This document shows, piece by piece, positions 1 through 6,425 of a stretch of 13,006 bases of DNA. The translations under genes and the position numbers were made by a program. The notes under the pieces are model-generated. The model did not search any database. It had not been told where the DNA came from and saw only the letters and a program-made list of their open reading frames with translations. Within the stretch, counting starts at the first letter, position 1; each line of letters opens with the position of its first letter. Location: positions 1-13,006 of the forward strand of contig CAYLOC010000080.1 in assembly GCA_964385195.1 (NCBI GenBank), written 5' to 3'. This DNA comes from CAYLOC01 sp964385195. GTDB taxonomy: Bacteria > Actinomycetota > Actinomycetes > Propionibacteriales > Nocardioidaceae.

Positions 1-557
1 ACGCCCTCGCCGATCTCCAGCAGCGAGACGTCGAAGGTCCCGCCGCCGAGGTCGAAGACCAGGATGGTCTGGTCGTTCTCCTTCTCCAGCCCGTAGGCGA
101 GCGCGGCGGCGGTCGGCTCGTTGACGATGCGCTGGACGTTCAGCCCGGCGATCTCTCCGGCCTCCTTGGTGGCCTGCCGCTGGGCGTCGTTGAAGTACGC
201 CGGCACCGTGATGACCGCGTCGGAGACCTGCTCGCCGAGGTAGGCCTCGGCGTCCCTCTTCAGCTTCTGGAGGATGAACGCGGAGATCTGCTGGGCGGTG
301 AACGACTTGGAGTCGATCTGGACCTTCCAGTCGGTGCCCATGTGCCGCTTCACCGAGCGGATCGTGCGCTCGACGTTGGTCACGGCCTGCCGCTTGGCGA
401 CCTCGCCGACGAGCACCTCGTCGTTCTTGGCGAACGCCACCACCGACGGGGTGGTGCGGGAGCCCTCGGCGTTGGCGATGACGGTGGGTTCACCGCCTTC
501 GAGAACGGTGACGACGGAGTTCGTCGTACCCAGGTCAATTCCGACCGCACGAGTCAT
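1..557 (-). CDS. dnaK: Chaperone DnaK (Hsp70), N-terminal 185 residues, cut by the window edge
   Basis: ATP-dependent cytosolic chaperone that folds and refolds client proteins with its GrpE and DnaJ partners. Only part of the nucleotide-binding domain is visible. Translation from the ATG at 557 begins MTRAVGIDLGTTNS, the phosphate-1 loop of the Hsp70/actin fold. It continues through SVKRHMGTDWKV, ITVPAYFNDAQRQAT and NEPTAAALAYGLE, and reaches the phosphate-2 loop FDLGGGTFDVSLLE just before the left edge. These motifs are diagnostic. The reading frame is open to base 1, so the ATPase remainder and the peptide-binding domain lie outside. A Shine-Dalgarno-like GAAGGGA lies about 9 bases before the ATG, which fixes the start. 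The gene is first in its transcription unit; in actinobacteria grpE, dnaJ and hspR usually follow, but they would be off the window. The upstream HAIR-like operator predicts heat-inducible repression by HspR. Identity is near certain. Confidence 0.98.
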   Translation of the reverse strand, partial: MTRAVGIDLGTTNSVVTVLEGGEPTVIANAEGSRTTPSVVAFAKNDEVLVGEVAKRQAVTNVERTIRSVKRHMGTDWKVQIDSKSFTAQQISAFILQKLKRDAEAYLGEQVSDAVITVPAYFNDAQRQATKEAGEIAGLNVQRIVNEPTAAALAYGLEKENDQTILVFDLGGGTFDVSLLEIGEG

Positions 558-593
558 GAGTGTTGGTCCCTTCAGTTTGTCCGAGTGGCAGTT

Positions 594-614
594 CTTGAGT
601 CTGTTGCACTCATG
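594..614. promoter_or_regulatory. HAIR-like HspR operator in front of dnaK
   Basis: The sequence CTTGAGT (594-600), seven bases, then ACTCATG (608-614) matches the HspR inverted-repeat consensus CTTGAGT-N7-ACTCAAG at 13 of 14 arm positions, with the exact spacer length. It lies 37 bp upstream of the dnaK start codon and abuts or overlaps the predicted -10 box, so bound HspR would block RNA polymerase. The hspR gene itself is not in the window. The match and its place are seen directly; the regulator is inferred from the known actinobacterial dnaK regulon. Confidence 0.85.
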
Positions 615-642
615 TTTACCACGCTCTCCGGCCCTATCACAA
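613..642 (-). promoter_or_regulatory. Predicted dnaK promoter (-35 and -10)
   Basis: Read on the minus strand, TTGTGA (642-637) is followed after 18 bases by TAAACA (618-613). This is a reasonable housekeeping-sigma pair, though both boxes are imperfect. The -10 box touches the HAIR-like operator, the expected geometry for HspR repression. A start near 606 would give a leader of about 50 bases carrying the GAAGGGA ribosome-binding site. Prediction only. Confidence 0.5.
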
Positions 643-706
643 AACCTGAGCCGGAAGCGCTCAAGTCCCTCCCCCCGTACAAGGCCCCCACCCGCCCCGC
701 TATTCC

Positions 707-778
707 CGACCGGACACCTGCGTCCCACCGTTTTTCCGCCTGATCCGCCGGATTCGGTGGGACGCAGGTGTCCGGTCG
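707..778. repeat. Perfect 24-bp inverted repeat with a 24-base loop, function unknown
   Basis: Bases 707-730 are exactly reverse-complementary to 755-778; each arm contains the core GGACACCTGCGTCC or its complement. The 24-base spacer itself contains a small ATCC/GGAT dyad (743-753). Each arm is also a partial dyad (GGAC....GTCC at 712-725 and 760-773, centres 48 bp apart), so the pair could be two operator sites as easily as one hairpin. It lies in the divergent spacer between the dnaK promoter and the lipoprotein gene, upstream of both, so it is not in the position of a terminator for either. There is no T-run after either arm in its own direction and no transposase nearby. The rest of the 299-bp spacer (558-856) holds the dnaK control region and no gene I can support. 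Confidence 0.85.
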
Positions 779-856
779 ATTGCGGGGGATTCGTGACCCT
801 CTGCGGGCCTAAGGTGTGCGACGCGTCCACCCGCCGCCAGGAAAGAGCCCGCCCCG

Positions 857-2488
857 ATGACAACCCGACCGATCCGCACCCGCCGTACGCTCGCCTGCCT
901 GGCGCTCGCCGGCCTGCTGTCCTCCGCCCTCGCCGCGTGCAGCGGGTCATCCCCCGAATCAGCGACGGACTCTGGTGCGCCCACGCCCACCACCACAGCG
1001 GCGGTGCAGACGTCGACGGGCTCGGCCACGCCGACCGCCGCAACACCCACGACCGCACCTCCCACGTCGCCCACCACCACGAAACCCACCACCACGAACG
1101 CCAGCACGAGTTCCGGCCCGACCACGCCACGGCGTACCCGCACGTTGTCGCGGCCGAAAACGACCGCGATCAAGTGCTCGTGCCCGTCGCAGGTACTCGG
1201 GGAGAGCACGCAGGGCCGCGTCGCCGTCGCCCTGGATCTCCCCACGTCCTATGAGCGCGACACCGACCCCCGGATCGTGACCGTCACACCCTCGGGAAAA
1301 ATCGCCTGGAAGAAGCCGATCCGGGTCTCCGCCGTGGGCGCAGTTCCGCACGCGCCCTCCCTCGCCACCAAGAGTGCCGTCGTCACCTCCGTCGACGGCG
1401 GACTGGCCGGGTTGTCCTGGAAGGACGGGTCCCGTACCTGGTTCCGCAACGGCGAGGGCAGGCGTCCGGAGGCAGTGCCGGGGTACGACGACCTGTTCAC
1501 GCTCACGACCAAGACCTACGACGGCTCCCGGCAGTGGTGGTCCTACGTCGGCGTCTTCGATGCCGCCACCGGCAAGGCAAAGTGGTCCACCGATCACCTC
1601 GACGACTACACAATCGACGAAGCGGCCGGCGCGCTCGTCGGGGTGAACTTCTCCGACTCCGGCGCCGTCTTGACCCACGTCGACCTCGACACGTTCAAGG
1701 CCTCCACGGTGAAGATCCCCACCTGGAAAGGTCCGGGCACGACGGTGACGGCGACGGATAACACCGTGACGGTCTACCTCGGATCCCATGACCACACCAA
1801 GGCGCACACGGCGACGGTCCGGCACTGGGCCTCAGCGAAGCCCCGGGTCAAGCAGTCCTCCGGCCCCGTGGACTCCCCGCGCCTACCCAAGGGGACCACC
1901 AAGGTGGACTCCTCCGATGACGGGGCACTGACACTTGCCGTCAAGACCAACAAGAAGCACCGACCCACGGTCGCCATGATGGTCAACGAGCACGGCAAGG
2001 TGCTGTGGAAGAAGCCCGCGGCGAAGGTGATCAGCTGGAATGCCTCCAAGGGGTCGCCGGATACCTCGCTCTTCGAAATCTCCGCGCCGCTCAAGGACGG
2101 CACGCGGCTGGCGATCGTCGACCGGGCGCTGTCGTTCTACCCCTACCACCACGGTGCCGTGCAGCAGAAGACGAAAGCGGCGTACACGGTGCTGGACGCG
2201 AAGACCGGGGAGAAGCTCTGGTCCTGGGGCGACCGGTCCCGGGTCACGACCCTCCAGCTCCTCCCCGACCTCGGAGTTGCCTACGGCACCGAGGCGGGTG
2301 CCGGGAGCGTGAAGAAGCCGAAGCCGCGGCGGTTGCGGGTCGCGACACTGGATCTGCGGACCGGCAAGCCGGACTGGTCCGTCACCGGCCGCAAGACCGA
2401 CTACGCCTTCATCAACCCCGTCGACACCGCCGTGCTGGTCTCCCTGCCCTCGGGCACGTGGCTGATCTCCTCGGCCAAGCCCCGCTAA
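857..2488 (+). CDS. Secreted lipoprotein with Thr/Pro-rich stalk and PQQ-like beta-propeller domain
   Basis: A 543-residue protein of unknown specific function. Residues 1-28 form a lipoprotein signal peptide: basic start with several Arg, hydrophobic stretch LACLALAGLLSSALA, and a lipobox LAAC with Cys28 as the expected lipidation site. Residues 29 to about 98 are a low-complexity Thr/Pro/Ser/Ala stalk. The rest (about 110-543) contains several units of the PQQ/quinoprotein-like propeller type with a turn followed by Trp: PSGKIAW near 145, FDAATGKAKW at 234-243, HGKVLW near 379, LDAKTGEKLW at 446-455 and LDLRTGKPDW at 498-507. The first three blades are degenerate. No catalytic residues are evident, so binding or envelope assembly is more likely than PQQ enzymology. 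The start is supported by the signal peptide and AGGAAAG 11 bases upstream. TAAGGT at 810-815 is a possible -10, without a good -35. It converges with hutI, with 28 bp between stop codons and no clear hairpin there. Confidence 0.85.
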   Translation: MTTRPIRTRRTLACLALAGLLSSALAACSGSSPESATDSGAPTPTTTAAVQTSTGSATPTAATPTTAPPTSPTTTKPTTTNASTSSGPTTPRRTRTLSRPKTTAIKCSCPSQVLGESTQGRVAVALDLPTSYERDTDPRIVTVTPSGKIAWKKPIRVSAVGAVPHAPSLATKSAVVTSVDGGLAGLSWKDGSRTWFRNGEGRRPEAVPGYDDLFTLTTKTYDGSRQWWSYVGVFDAATGKAKWSTDHLDDYTIDEAAGALVGVNFSDSGAVLTHVDLDTFKASTVKIPTWKGPGTTVTATDNTVTVYLGSHDHTKAHTATVRHWASAKPRVKQSSGPVDSPRLPKGTTKVDSSDDGALTLAVKTNKKHRPTVAMMVNEHGKVLWKKPAAKVISWNASKGSPDTSLFEISAPLKDGTRLAIVDRALSFYPYHHGAVQQKTKAAYTVLDAKTGEKLWSWGDRSRVTTLQLLPDLGVAYGTEAGAGSVKKPKPRRLRVATLDLRTGKPDWSVTGRKTDYAFINPVDTAVLVSLPSGTWLISSAKPR

Positions 2489-2516
2489 CGTCCTCCCAAG
2501 CAGGGCCGCGAATGCG

Positions 2517-3686
2517 CTACCGAGGTCGCCCGGCGGTGTAGGTGGCCGTCACCAGCGGTACGCCGGGCCGGTAGGCGAGGTGGATGTACGACGGCGCGTC
2601 GAGTACGACGAAGTCCGCGCGGGCGCCCACCGAGAGCCGCCCGACGTCGTCGCGACGCAGTGCAGCGGCTCCCCCGGCGGTCGCCGACCAGAGCGCCTCC
2701 GCGGGAGACATGTGCATCTCCCGGACGGCGAGGGCGATGCACAGCGGCATCGAGGAGGAGTAGCCGGATCCGGGGTTGCAGTCGGTGGCCAGCGCCACCG
2801 TGACGCCCGCATCGAGCATCGCGCGTGCCTGCGGGTAGGGCTGGCGGGTGGAGAACTCCACCGCCGGCAGCAGAGTCGCGACCACGCCGGCGTCACGGAG
2901 GTTGGCCCGATCGGCCTCGCTGGTGAACGTGCAGTGGTCAGCCGACGCGGCCCCGACCTCGCACGCGACCGTGATTCCGGGGCCGGCGCCGAGCTGGTTG
3001 GCATGCAGCCGCGGCCGTAACCCGGCAGCCATCCCGGCCCGCAGCACGGCCCGCGTCTGGTCGGCGTCGAAGGCGCCGCGCTCGCAGAAGGCGTCCACCC
3101 ACTTCGCGTGCGGCGCACAGGCGGTGAGCATCGGGCCGGTCACCAGGTCGACGTAGCCGGCGGGGTCGTCGGCGTACTCCGGGGGGACGACGTGCGCGCC
3201 GAGGAACGTGGTCTCGTCGGTGACCTGTTCGGCAACCGCGAGGCAGCGGGCCTCGTCATGGGTGCTGAGACCGTAGCCGCTCTTGACCTCAACGGTGGTG
3301 GTGCCCTGACGCCGCATCTCCGCGACCAGCCGTGCAGCAGTCGCGGCCAGGACGTCGTCGGGAGCGGCGCGGGTGGCGGCGACCGTGGTCTGGATGCCGC
3401 CGGCGGAGTAGGGCAGCCCCTGCATGCGGGCGGCGAACTCCTCGGAGCGATCGCCGGCGAACACGAGGTGGGCATGGGAGTCGACGAACCCGGGGATCAC
3501 CGTCGCGCCGCTGACGGACTCGGTGGTGTCCGCGGCCGGTGCCTGTCGCCGGTCGCCGACCCACGCGATGCGTCCGGAGTCGACGACCAGCGCGGCGTTG
3601 TGCACCAGCCCCAGCGCGGAGCCGTCGCCCAGCGCCGGGTCGCAGGTGACCAGCTCACCGATCTGGTCGAAGAGGACGGCGGTCAT
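2517..3686 (-). CDS. hutI: Imidazolonepropionase (HutI)
   Basis: Cytosolic metal-dependent amidohydrolase that opens the ring of 4-imidazolone-5-propanoate to give N-formimino-L-glutamate, the third step of histidine breakdown. The 389-residue product has the expected length and motifs: metal-binding HAH at 71-73 in DSHAHLVFAGDRSEEFAAR, VEVKSGYGL at 133-140 (substrate loop), HANQLG with His228, SADH with His251, and ATDCNPGS with Asp302. The open frame runs back to 3896, but the true start is the ATG at 3686: it begins the conserved region and follows GGGAGG at 4 bases. That ATG overlaps the hutF stop as ATGA (3683-3686), so translation of the two is coupled. It is the last gene of the M20-hutF-hutI run. 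No repressor or operator is visible. Confidence 0.97.
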   Translation of the reverse strand: MTAVLFDQIGELVTCDPALGDGSALGLVHNAALVVDSGRIAWVGDRRQAPAADTTESVSGATVIPGFVDSHAHLVFAGDRSEEFAARMQGLPYSAGGIQTTVAATRAAPDDVLAATAARLVAEMRRQGTTTVEVKSGYGLSTHDEARCLAVAEQVTDETTFLGAHVVPPEYADDPAGYVDLVTGPMLTACAPHAKWVDAFCERGAFDADQTRAVLRAGMAAGLRPRLHANQLGAGPGITVACEVGAASADHCTFTSEADRANLRDAGVVATLLPAVEFSTRQPYPQARAMLDAGVTVALATDCNPGSGYSSSMPLCIALAVREMHMSPAEALWSATAGGAAALRRDDVGRLSVGARADFVVLDAPSYIHLAYRPGVPLVTATYTAGRPR

Positions 3687-5026
3687 CGAGCCTCCCGGGC
3701 GGGGTCGGTGGAGACGGCAGCGACGGCGGCGGCCAGGTCGTGGCCGACCCGGGCGGGGTCGAGGTCCACCGGTCGGCCGGAGGCGATCACGCTGGTCACA
3801 TCCGCGGCAGTGGCCGCGAACACCACGGTCTCCGCCGAGTCGCCGGTCGCGGCGGTGCGGGCCGAGCCGGTGTCGATCGTGACCAGGTCGGCCCACTGGC
3901 CGGGGGCGAGGGAGCCGGCGTCGTCCCAGCCGAGCGAACGGTGTCCGTCGAGCGTGGCAGCGGTGAGCAGTTCGTCGGCGGACCAGTGGCCACGCTCCCG
4001 GGTGGCCAGCCGCTCGTCCATCTCGACCGCTCGCATCTCCTCGTGCATGTCGATGACGGCGTGGCTGTCCGAACCGAGCGTGAGCGCGGCACCGGACTCC
4101 GCGAGCGCGCGGGACGGTCCGATCCCGTCGGCGAGGTCGCGTTCGGTGGTGGGACAGAAGTCCGCGTACGCCGATGCGCTGCCCAGTAAGGCGATGTCGT
4201 CGTCGGTGAGGTGGGTGGCGTGGACGGCGGTAAGCCGCTCACCGAGCACGCCATGGTCGGCGAGCAGCCGGGTCGGCGTACACCCGTGGTGCTGCTGGCA
4301 GGCGTCGTTCTCCGCGACCTGTTCGGACAGGTGGACATGGAGCGGCCAGCCGTGCCGGTCGGCGTACTGCGCGACCGTGTCGAGGTCGACGGCGGGGACG
4401 GCGCGCACGGAGTGGATCGCGGCGCCCGGTCGGGCGTGCGACAACCCCCGAACAGAACGAGCCAGGGCATCGACGCGGTCCGACCAGGCTGCCACCGTGC
4501 CGTCGCTGAACCTGTGCTGGGTTCCTTCCGGCGGCGCGCCGTAGCCCGAGGACAGGTAGCACGTGTCCAGCAGCGTGATCCGGATCCCGGCATCGTCGGC
4601 GGCGGCCACCAGCGCCTGGCCCATGGCGTTGGCGTCGTTGTAGGCGCACCCGGTGGGGTCGTGGTGGAGGTAGTGAAACTCACCGACCGCGGTGATCCCG
4701 GTCAGCACCATCTCCTGGTACGTCGCCCGGGCCAGCGCGTAGTAGGTGTCGGGGTCCAGCGCGGCCGCCACGTCGTACATCCGCTCCCGCCACGTCCAGA
4801 ACGTGCCGCGGCCGGTCTGGGTATGGCCGCGCAGCGCCCGATGGAACGCGTGGCTGTGGCAGTTCGCGTAGCCGGGGACGGTGAGGCCGGGCAGGCGCAC
4901 CGCGTCCGGCTCCGGGTCCGGTGATCGGCGTACACCGACGATGTGGGTGCCCGCGACGTCGACCGCCACTCCGTCGGCCAGCGCCCCCGGTCCCAGCCAG
5001 GCCCGTTCGCACCAGTACGTCGTCAT
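3683..5026 (-). CDS. hutF: Formimidoylglutamate deiminase (HutF)
   Basis: Hydrolyses N-formimino-L-glutamate to N-formyl-L-glutamate and ammonia, the fourth step of the five-step histidine route; it distinguishes this route from the one-step HutG formimidoylglutamase route. The 447-residue protein belongs to the amidohydrolase superfamily. It shows NCHSHAFHRALRGH (metal ligands His57 and His59), HVHLSEQ (His232 as ligand, Glu235), AVHATHL (His269) and LGSDSHAVID (Asp320), all in the order expected for HutF. The first codons are GTG-ATG; I use the ATG at 5026, but the GTG at 5029 would add only one residue. AGGA lies 8 bases before the ATG. That ribosome-binding site sits inside one arm of the hairpin at 5031-5076. 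The stop overlaps the start of hutI by 4 bases. Confidence 0.96.
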   Translation of the reverse strand: MTTYWCERAWLGPGALADGVAVDVAGTHIVGVRRSPDPEPDAVRLPGLTVPGYANCHSHAFHRALRGHTQTGRGTFWTWRERMYDVAAALDPDTYYALARATYQEMVLTGITAVGEFHYLHHDPTGCAYNDANAMGQALVAAADDAGIRITLLDTCYLSSGYGAPPEGTQHRFSDGTVAAWSDRVDALARSVRGLSHARPGAAIHSVRAVPAVDLDTVAQYADRHGWPLHVHLSEQVAENDACQQHHGCTPTRLLADHGVLGERLTAVHATHLTDDDIALLGSASAYADFCPTTERDLADGIGPSRALAESGAALTLGSDSHAVIDMHEEMRAVEMDERLATRERGHWSADELLTAATLDGHRSLGWDDAGSLAPGQWADLVTIDTGSARTAATGDSAETVVFAATAADVTSVIASGRPVDLDPARVGHDLAAAVAAVSTDPAREAR

Positions 5027-5030
5027 CACT

Positions 5031-5076
5031 TACGTCCTGCGCCCCGCGCGCCCTGGTGCTCCCCCTGCAGGACGTA
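5031..5076 (-). promoter_or_regulatory. Inverted repeat covering the hutF ribosome-binding site
   Basis: TACGTCCTGC (5031-5040) and GCAGGACGTA (5067-5076) are perfect 10-bp inverted arms separated by 26 G/C-rich bases. In the minus-strand transcript the downstream arm is GCAGGACGTA, which contains the AGGA Shine-Dalgarno of hutF and ends 2 to 5 bases before the start codon. Folding would hide the ribosome-binding site. It lies between the M20 gene stop (5091) and hutF, so it could also act as a weak terminator or mRNA-stability stem. No U-run follows. The structure is seen directly; the regulatory role is inference. Confidence 0.6.
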
Positions 5077-5090
5077 CGGCGAGGGAGGCG

Positions 5091-6293
5091 TCACCGGGCG
5101 AGCTCCGTCACGACGCGGGTGAGGGCGTCCACGCCCGCGAGGCAGTCGGCCTTCTCCGCGAACTCCTCCGGGGAGTGCGAGATCCCGGTCGGGTTCCGGA
5201 CGTACAGCATCGCCGACGGGATACCGGCCATCTGCAGGATCGCGGCATCGTGTCCGGCCCCGGTCGGGATCATCGGGACGTCGCCGAGCAATCGCGCGAT
5301 GCGGGTGGACAACGGGAAGTCGAAGTCCACCGTCGGCGACTCCGACTCGGTGGTGACGGTGAGCGTCGTGCCATCGCGGGAAGCGCGATCGGTGGCCTGC
5401 CGCCGGATCGCGTCGACCAGCGAGTTCACAGCCCCGGCCTGGGGTCCGCGGCTGTCCAGCCACCCGGTGACGCGGGAGGGGATCGCGTTGGTGACGTTCG
5501 GCTCGACCGCGACCCGGCCGAACGTGGCGCGCGACCCGTCGGAGAGGCGGGCCTGCTTGTTCGCGGCGAGCGCGGTCATCGCGTAGGTCAGCATCGGGTC
5601 GTGGCGGTCCTCCATCCGGGTGGCGCCGGCGTGGTTCGGCTCACCGGTGAACTCGAACCGCCACCGGCCATGGGCCCAGCTCGACGAGCCGACCGCGACC
5701 GGGTAGCCGCGGTCGATGAGGTCGCGACCCTGTTCCACGTGCAGCTCGACGAAGCTCTCCACGTCCTGCAGCATGCGTGACCTGCCCAGATGTGGGTCCA
5801 GGCCGGCCGCGGTCATCGCGTCCAGCAGGTAGACCCCGTCGGAGTCCTGCAGCTGCTGGGCGGTGACCGGATCCAGCCGGCCGGTGGCCAGCCGGGACCC
5901 GAGGCAGGCGATCCCGAACCGCGAGCCCTCCTCCTCCACGAACATCGCGACCCCGACCGGCTTCCGCGGTACGACGCCCGCGTCGCGCATCGCGTCGATC
6001 GCCGCGAAGGAGGAGATCACCCCGAGGGGGCCGTCGTACGCACCGCCGTCAACCACCGAGTCCAGGTGCGACCCGATCAGCACGCCCTTGCCGGTCGCAC
6101 CGGCCGGGCGCCACCAGGCAACCGCATTCCCCTGCCCGTCGTAGTGCAGGTCCAGGTCCCGTCGGGTCGCCTCCTCCAGGTACCACTGGGCACACTCGCG
6201 TTCCGCGGACGCGAACGGGGAGCGCACATAACCGCCGGTACGCGAACGACGCCCGATCGGATACAGCGCGTCCCACATCTGCTCAAACGTCAC
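5091..6293 (-). CDS. M20-family amidohydrolase, allantoate amidohydrolase/N-carbamoylase-like; probable N-formylglutamate deformylase
   Basis: A 400-residue dinuclear-zinc hydrolase of the M20 AllC/hydantoinase-carbamoylase family. Expected metal ligands are present: His76 and Asp78 in GSHLDSV, Asp87 in YDGPLG, Glu121/Glu122 in VEEEGSRFG, His185 in ELHVEQG and His373 in ISHSPEE. The dimerisation/substrate motif GEPNHAGATRMEDRHDP (217-233) and GAGHDA (346-351) are also present. Family members cleave the N-carbamoyl bond of amino-acid derivatives. The gene lies 61 bp upstream of hutF on the same strand, and no purine- or allantoin-degradation gene is visible. I therefore infer that it removes the formyl group from N-formyl-L-glutamate, finishing histidine breakdown in place of HutG. 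A Streptomyces hut cluster has a similarly annotated neighbour, as I recall. The GTG start at 6293 keeps the N-terminal TFEQMW, and the transcript may be leaderless (TATAGT at 6300-6305). Family is near certain; substrate is a hypothesis. Confidence 0.9.
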   Translation of the reverse strand: MTFEQMWDALYPIGRRSRTGGYVRSPFASAERECAQWYLEEATRRDLDLHYDGQGNAVAWWRPAGATGKGVLIGSHLDSVVDGGAYDGPLGVISSFAAIDAMRDAGVVPRKPVGVAMFVEEEGSRFGIACLGSRLATGRLDPVTAQQLQDSDGVYLLDAMTAAGLDPHLGRSRMLQDVESFVELHVEQGRDLIDRGYPVAVGSSSWAHGRWRFEFTGEPNHAGATRMEDRHDPMLTYAMTALAANKQARLSDGSRATFGRVAVEPNVTNAIPSRVTGWLDSRGPQAGAVNSLVDAIRRQATDRASRDGTTLTVTTESESPTVDFDFPLSTRIARLLGDVPMIPTGAGHDAAILQMAGIPSAMLYVRNPTGISHSPEEFAEKADCLAGVDALTRVVTELAR

Positions 6294-6299
6294 CCCTGC

Positions 6300-6305
6300 A
6301 CTATA
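6300..6305 (-). promoter_or_regulatory. Predicted -10 box giving a leaderless M20-gene mRNA
   Basis: On the minus strand TATAGT (6305-6300) matches TATAAT at 5 of 6 positions. It ends exactly six bases before the GTG start at 6293, so transcription would begin at or next to the start codon. No Shine-Dalgarno precedes that GTG, which agrees with a leaderless mRNA, a common arrangement in actinobacteria. No convincing -35 box is seen at 16-18 bases; that position overlaps the hairpin at 6323-6370. Confidence 0.5.
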
Positions 6306-6322
6306 GGAGTCACGCGCACGGC

Positions 6323-6370
6323 AAGGATCCGACGCTCACGACGCTGCAACAACGTGGATGTCGGATCCTT
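6323..6370 (-). terminator. Stem-loop downstream of the Amidohydro_2 gene, candidate terminator
   Basis: AAGGATCCGAC (6323-6333) and GTCGGATCCTT (6360-6370) are perfect 11-bp inverted arms. The 26-base loop contains a further CACG/CGTG dyad (6337-6340 and 6353-6356). It starts 56 bases after the stop of the Amidohydro_2 gene (6426) and ends just before the predicted promoter of the M20 gene, as expected of a terminator between two units. There is no U-run, which is usual for high-GC actinobacterial terminators. The rest of the 132-bp spacer (6294-6425) shows nothing else. Confidence 0.6.
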
Positions 6371-6425
6371 CGGGCCAGCGGACTCATGGGGGCCTCGCGG
6401 GTCGCGGCCAGCGCCTAGCGCTCGC

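Noticed and set aside
707..778. Inverted repeat as ends of an insertion sequence or MITE
   Set aside because: The spacer is only 24 bases, there is no transposase and no obvious target-site duplication outside the arms (706 and 779 differ). I keep it as a dyad of unknown role.
274..1254. Open frame running from antisense dnaK through the spacer into the lipoprotein gene
   Set aside because: It crosses the dnaK control region, the 24-bp dyad and the lipoprotein signal-peptide region in other frames, and has no recognisable domain.
3687..3896. 70-residue N-terminal extension of HutI
   Set aside because: The extension is Arg/Gly/Pro-rich, overlaps the end of hutF in another frame, and the ATG at 3686 has both a Shine-Dalgarno and the coupled ATGA overlap.
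3108..4544. 478-codon open frame on the plus strand opposite hutF/hutI
   Set aside because: It lies wholly antisense to two well-conserved enzymes, is very rich in Arg/Gly/Ser/Ala and has no family motifs. It is the usual shadow of high-GC codon bias.
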